From: Hadesarchaea archaeon
Lineage (GTDB): Archaea > Hadarchaeota > Hadarchaeia > Hadarchaeales > Hadarchaeaceae
NCBI GenBank assembly: GCA_023129675.1
Contig: JAGMBM010000204.1
Span: forward strand, 1-7,108
Direction: 5' to 3'
DNA: 7,108 bases
Below are positions 4,772 to 7,108 of the stretch, in pieces. The notes beneath the pieces are model-generated. The model was not told the DNA's origin. It searched no databases and saw nothing but the letters and a program-made list of their open reading frames with translations. The translations under genes and the position numbers were made by a program. Each line of letters opens with the position of its first letter. Positions within the stretch are counted from its first letter, which is position 1.

Positions 4772-6694
4772 TCAGGACGGGGCCAGCGCCCAATTCAGCG
4801 GTATATCCGAAAACTCCATCTCCCGCGCCGTCTTTTCCTCCGGAGTTGGGGCCAGTGCCCACTCCAATGGGATCTCCGTGAACCTTACCTCCAGCGTTAC
4901 CTTCTGAACGATGAATCTCGCTATCGTCGAGATCACGTTCTCGGTGTTGTCAGCGGTAAGATCCAGCCTAACTTTTTTCACAGTCTTGCCCGCCGGATGC
5001 ATGATGTTCTCGTTTTCCTCCACGTGCCAAGGCGGAGTGAAGGTCTCGATGACGCTCTTATTTTCAAACGCATCCGAATAAGTGTAGAACTTTGCGACAA
5101 GCTTCGAACCCTGGTGAAGGTCAAGGTTCTTTTCTAAACGGACCGCATAAAGATTTTCAAGCCCCCTGAAAACCGCCGCCCCTGTATTTACCACGATGTT
5201 GTCGACGAGAGTATCGGCTTCGTAGTTTTGTATAGCAATCCCCCCGGCAGGTAGCAGAGAGATCCTCTCGTCCATTACATCGGTCCATAAAACTCCCCCA
5301 ACCCAGATTTTGATGTTGGCACCGGACACCGTCGCTTCAACGAGGTGCCAGCTAGCATAATAAGGGGGTTTCGTCGAATCTGCCTTTAGATCATATTCTT
5401 CGATAATCCCATCGTCGTTGGTATCGACTCTAAGGCTAAGTTGCCAATACTCTCCGCTCATGAAGAAATAAATTCCTTGCCAATCTTCAATATCTTGATA
5501 ACCGCCACCAAGATATGGTAAACCGCTAGCCCGCAAAATTACTCGAGCTGTAGAATATTGCCAATATTCTATCGTGTTCCAATTTAGGGATGCTGTGAAG
5601 TCAGTCCAGCTCGCGTCACGCCAGACGTACGTGCTCCGACCTTCTTCACCCACGTGCATGTCAATATAGAGTTGACCGTTCTCTACAGAAACGTTTGGAG
5701 TATAAGAACCGTCCCATGCCATTTTCCAGCCCTGTTGTTGCAACGATTCCCAAGTTTCCCCCTCGAAATCTTCTAAGAAACCCTCTTGTGGAACGGATGC
5801 CGCCACGCAACTCGCGCTATCACTCACCCAGGCGTATTCAATCGAGGTGGCGGTGACGGTTATGTCGTCCTCGACAAACAATATCGCGTTTTCGGGTATG
5901 GTGACGCTAAGCGCAGCTATCCTGTTTTCACCAGGCTGGACGTTCTCGAGCAGATAATTATCTAGAGTCGGTCCCCAATCCTTGTTGTCGCTGACACTCA
6001 GGGCATAGTTGTCATCGAGTGCGCCTGTGTTAGTGACCGTAACGCTGTAGCTAAGCGTCATACCGGGCGGCCCACTTTGATAATTCGGCGAAATCGATAC
6101 GCTGACGCCCCTACCGAGCACCCTTATAGTTATGGGGGCTCGATTCCAAGACTGCATGGAACTTTCGACAATTATGACCCCGGCAAACTGGTATATAATT
6201 GGGTGGTTGTCGGTCGCGATGTGCGGGACCCCACCAACTCCTGCGGCGCGCAGGGTTATATCGACGTTGAACTCCCCGTTCCTAGGATCCTTGCTATCGA
6301 CGGGGCATTCCACGCTCAGAGCGTGCCTTGTGCTACCCGGGTAATCCGGCGACGGGGCCGAATCCAGCGTGACGACGGCAGGTATTGACTCGCCCGCGTA
6401 ATCGCCCGTGGTGAAGTAAGTCGAGGCCTCCACGAACGTGAAGTTCTCGGACGGCTCGTTGTCGTAACAGTCCCACGCTATGGTAACCGTGTACGCTCCG
6501 TTCTCCGGCTCGTCCCATTCGAGCACGTGCCTGATGAGGAAATTGTCTCCCTGCGCGACCTCGATATTCTCGCCGCCAGGGTCATGGACCAGGTTCCCTG
6601 GACTAGCGAGGGACGCAACCGATATCATTGAAAACACCAAGCCCAAGACCAGCAAGATAGAAACAACGCCACGCTTGAAACTCTCGGCCCTCAC
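4772..6694 (-). CDS. Secreted multidomain beta-sandwich protein with lectin-like domain
   Basis: This is a predicted extracellular protein of 640 residues with no enzyme family I recognise. The GTG start at 6694 is directly preceded in frame by a stop. Residues 1-30 form a signal peptide (basic K8-R9, hydrophobic 10-29, cleavage near SLA/SP). Residues 31-195 are a beta-rich region of unknown family. Residues 197-300 form a CARDB/NEW3-like repeat domain (SISPNYQSGPPGMTLSYS... VTNTG... SVTIPENA). Residues 303-505 look like a concanavalin A-type (LamG/DUF1080-like) jelly roll, opening EDFEGETWESLQQQGW and holding an EF-hand-like calcium loop, D424-x-N426-x-D428-G-x5-D435. Residues 506-600 are another beta domain, and 604-640 a duplicated motif. 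N-x-S/T sequons are N84, N334 and N545. No C-terminal membrane helix or PGF-type sorting signal is seen, so it is probably released or held non-covalently. A surface-layer accessory or glycan-binding role is inference. Confidence 0.85.
   Translation of the reverse strand: MRAESFKRGVVSILLVLGLVFSMISVASLASPGNLVHDPGGENIEVAQGDNFLIRHVLEWDEPENGAYTVTIAWDCYDNEPSENFTFVEASTYFTTGDYAGESIPAVVTLDSAPSPDYPGSTRHALSVECPVDSKDPRNGEFNVDITLRAAGVGGVPHIATDNHPIIYQFAGVIIVESSMQSWNRAPITIRVLGRGVSVSISPNYQSGPPGMTLSYSVTVTNTGALDDNYALSVSDNKDWGPTLDNYLLENVQPGENRIAALSVTIPENAILFVEDDITVTATSIEYAWVSDSASCVAASVPQEGFLEDFEGETWESLQQQGWKMAWDGSYTPNVSVENGQLYIDMHVGEEGRSTYVWRDASWTDFTASLNWNTIEYWQYSTARVILRASGLPYLGGGYQDIEDWQGIYFFMSGEYWQLSLRVDTNDDGIIEEYDLKADSTKPPYYASWHLVEATVSGANIKIWVGGVLWTDVMDERISLLPAGGIAIQNYEADTLVDNIVVNTGAAVFRGLENLYAVRLEKNLDLHQGSKLVAKFYTYSDAFENKSVIETFTPPWHVEENENIMHPAGKTVKKVRLDLTADNTENVISTIARFIVQKVTLEVRFTEIPLEWALAPTPEEKTAREMEFSDIPLNWALAPS
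4778..4885 (-). repeat. Degenerate tandem duplication at the 3' end of the secreted-protein gene
   Basis: Two copies 69 bases apart (4847-4885 and 4778-4816) encode RFTEIPLEWALAP and EFSDIPLNWALAP, residues 604-616 and 627-639. The DNA is also visibly similar, with ggccagYgccca at 4850 and 4781. The second copy ends one residue before the stop. Confidence 0.75.
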
Positions 6695-6700
6695 TTACTG

Positions 6701-6715
6701 CCCCCTTTTACCTCC
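6701..6715 (-). promoter_or_regulatory. Purine-rich ribosome-binding region of the secreted-protein gene
   Basis: On the minus strand GGAGG (6711-6715) is followed by GGGGG (6701-6705). GGAGG is an excellent Shine-Dalgarno but lies about 16 bases from the GTG; GGGGG is 6 bases away but a poorer match. No other start codon fits the first site better. Confidence 0.4.
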
Positions 6716-6735
6716 TTAGAAATTCGGCGGTTCAC

Positions 6736-6743
6736 ATTTAAAG
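6736..6743 (-). promoter_or_regulatory. BoxA (TATA) candidate of the secreted-protein gene
   Basis: The minus strand reads GCTTTAAATGTG. The predicted transcript start is near 6713, giving a leader of about 20 bases. Confidence 0.5.
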
Positions 6744-6754
6744 CGCTTGTGGTT

Positions 6755-6774
6755 CAAAGGTGCTCATTCCTTTG
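6755..6774. promoter_or_regulatory. Inverted repeat CAAAGG-N8-CCTTTG upstream of the secreted-protein promoter
   Basis: Perfect six-base arms at 6755-6760 and 6769-6774 lie just upstream of the BoxA at 6736-6743. The 14-base centre-to-centre spacing is somewhat longer than one helical turn. It could be a dimer-binding operator or activator site; chance is not excluded. Confidence 0.35.
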
Positions 6775-6813
6775 CGCGTGCCAGAGTCGAGGGAAGTGGT
6801 GTTGAAAAGTCTT

Positions 6814-6851
6814 GAAATTTACCACTCAAATTAAGCCACGAATATTTACCA
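6814..6851. repeat. Short direct repeat GAAATTTACCA / GAATATTTACCA
   Basis: Near-identical 11-12 base units at 6814-6824 and 6840-6851 are 26-27 bases apart in the spacer between the secreted-protein promoter and the oxidoreductase stop. Function is unknown and the match may be chance. Confidence 0.3.
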
Positions 6852-6863
6852 GAACCTTGATTT

Positions 6864-7108
6864 TTATTCGTGCTCTTTACTCCACTTGTAGATATTAAAA
6901 ACAATCTTCATCGCTGCGTAGGCGTCGTGGAGGGTACCTACGGGCTCCCTGTTATCCCTGATGGCCGTAATAAAATCTCCAAGTTCCAACTCCCACGAAA
7001 CATCTTTGCCCGGCCAAGTGTGGACGAACTTATCTGGAATACCAAATTCTGGCCTCATCTTGTAATACGTCAATGTTTCTTCACCGTAGCTTCCACCCAG
7101 CCCATTGA
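6864..7108 (-). CDS. Gfo/Idh/MocA family oxidoreductase, C-terminal end (cut by window edge)
   Basis: Reading the minus strand from the window edge gives NGLGGSYGEETLTYYKMRPEF and about 60 more residues to a TAA at 6864. The recognisable family ending is GLGGSYGEETLT, then KDVSWELELGDFITAIRDNREP, then a small-residue helix (LHDAYAAMKIVFNIYKWSKE). This belongs to the C-terminal alpha/beta domain of NAD(P)-dependent sugar dehydrogenases of the Gfo/Idh/MocA type. In glycan loci such enzymes often oxidise the 3-position of UDP-GlcNAc-type sugars (WbpB-like) or act on inositol-like polyols. The Rossmann half and catalytic Lys-His region lie outside the window, so the substrate cannot be inferred. 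Only the last 81 or so residues are present. It lies upstream of the secreted-protein gene on the same strand, but the 169-base spacer and the BoxA candidate at 6736 suggest separate transcription. Confidence 0.88.
   Translation of the reverse strand, partial: NGLGGSYGEETLTYYKMRPEFGIPDKFVHTWPGKDVSWELELGDFITAIRDNREPVGTLHDAYAAMKIVFNIYKWSKEHE

Noticed and set aside
4767..4773. GAGGTGA on the minus strand, a strong Shine-Dalgarno match overlapping the stop of the secreted-protein gene
   Set aside because: No ATG, GTG or TTG lies at a usable distance downstream, so it does not mark a following gene.
4605..5137. Overlapping plus-strand frames of 100 and 136 codons
   Set aside because: They are mostly antisense to the 3' end of the secreted-protein gene, have low-quality composition and lack start signals.

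Overview
The window looks archaeal. Several genes are preceded by an AT-rich TTTAAA-type element (a BoxA/TATA candidate) about 20-45 bases before the start codon. Predicted leaders are short, and pieces of a GGAGGTGAT-type Shine-Dalgarno are visible. No bacterial -35/-10 pairs stand out. The large secreted protein uses beta-sandwich modules (CARDB/NEW3-like) that I associate with archaeal surface proteins. I suspect an uncultured lineage such as Hadarchaeota/MSBL1 or another euryarchaeal relative, but this rests on recalled sequence style, not a search.

The locus is a surface-glycan (exopolysaccharide or N-glycan/S-layer glycan) gene neighbourhood. From left to right it holds: the N-terminal part of a sugar-1-phosphate nucleotidyltransferase (minus, cut by the window edge); an extended-SDR nucleotide-sugar epimerase/dehydratase (plus); a 14-helix Wzx-type lipid-linked oligosaccharide flippase (minus); a GT-B, GT4-like glycosyltransferase with a basic C-terminal extension (plus); about 350 bases without a convincing gene but with a TATA-like element and inverted repeats; a 640-residue secreted multidomain protein (minus); and the C-terminal end of a Gfo/Idh/MocA oxidoreductase (minus, cut by the window edge).

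The genes fit one pathway by inference. The nucleotidyltransferase would activate a sugar phosphate. The SDR enzyme and the Gfo/Idh/MocA enzyme would remodel nucleotide sugars. The glycosyltransferase would build the lipid-linked glycan and the flippase would move it across the membrane. The secreted protein has three N-glycosylation sequons and a lectin-like fold, so it could be an acceptor or a binder of the product. The genes are not one operon: the first five alternate in strand, which implies separate promoters.

Points of most interest are a probable CTG start codon for the epimerase, the unusual architecture of the secreted protein with a duplicated C-terminal 23-residue unit, and an orphan promoter-like element in the 4424-4771 gap. 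I found no CRISPR array, tRNA, rRNA, insertion sequence or clearly new enzymatic system.
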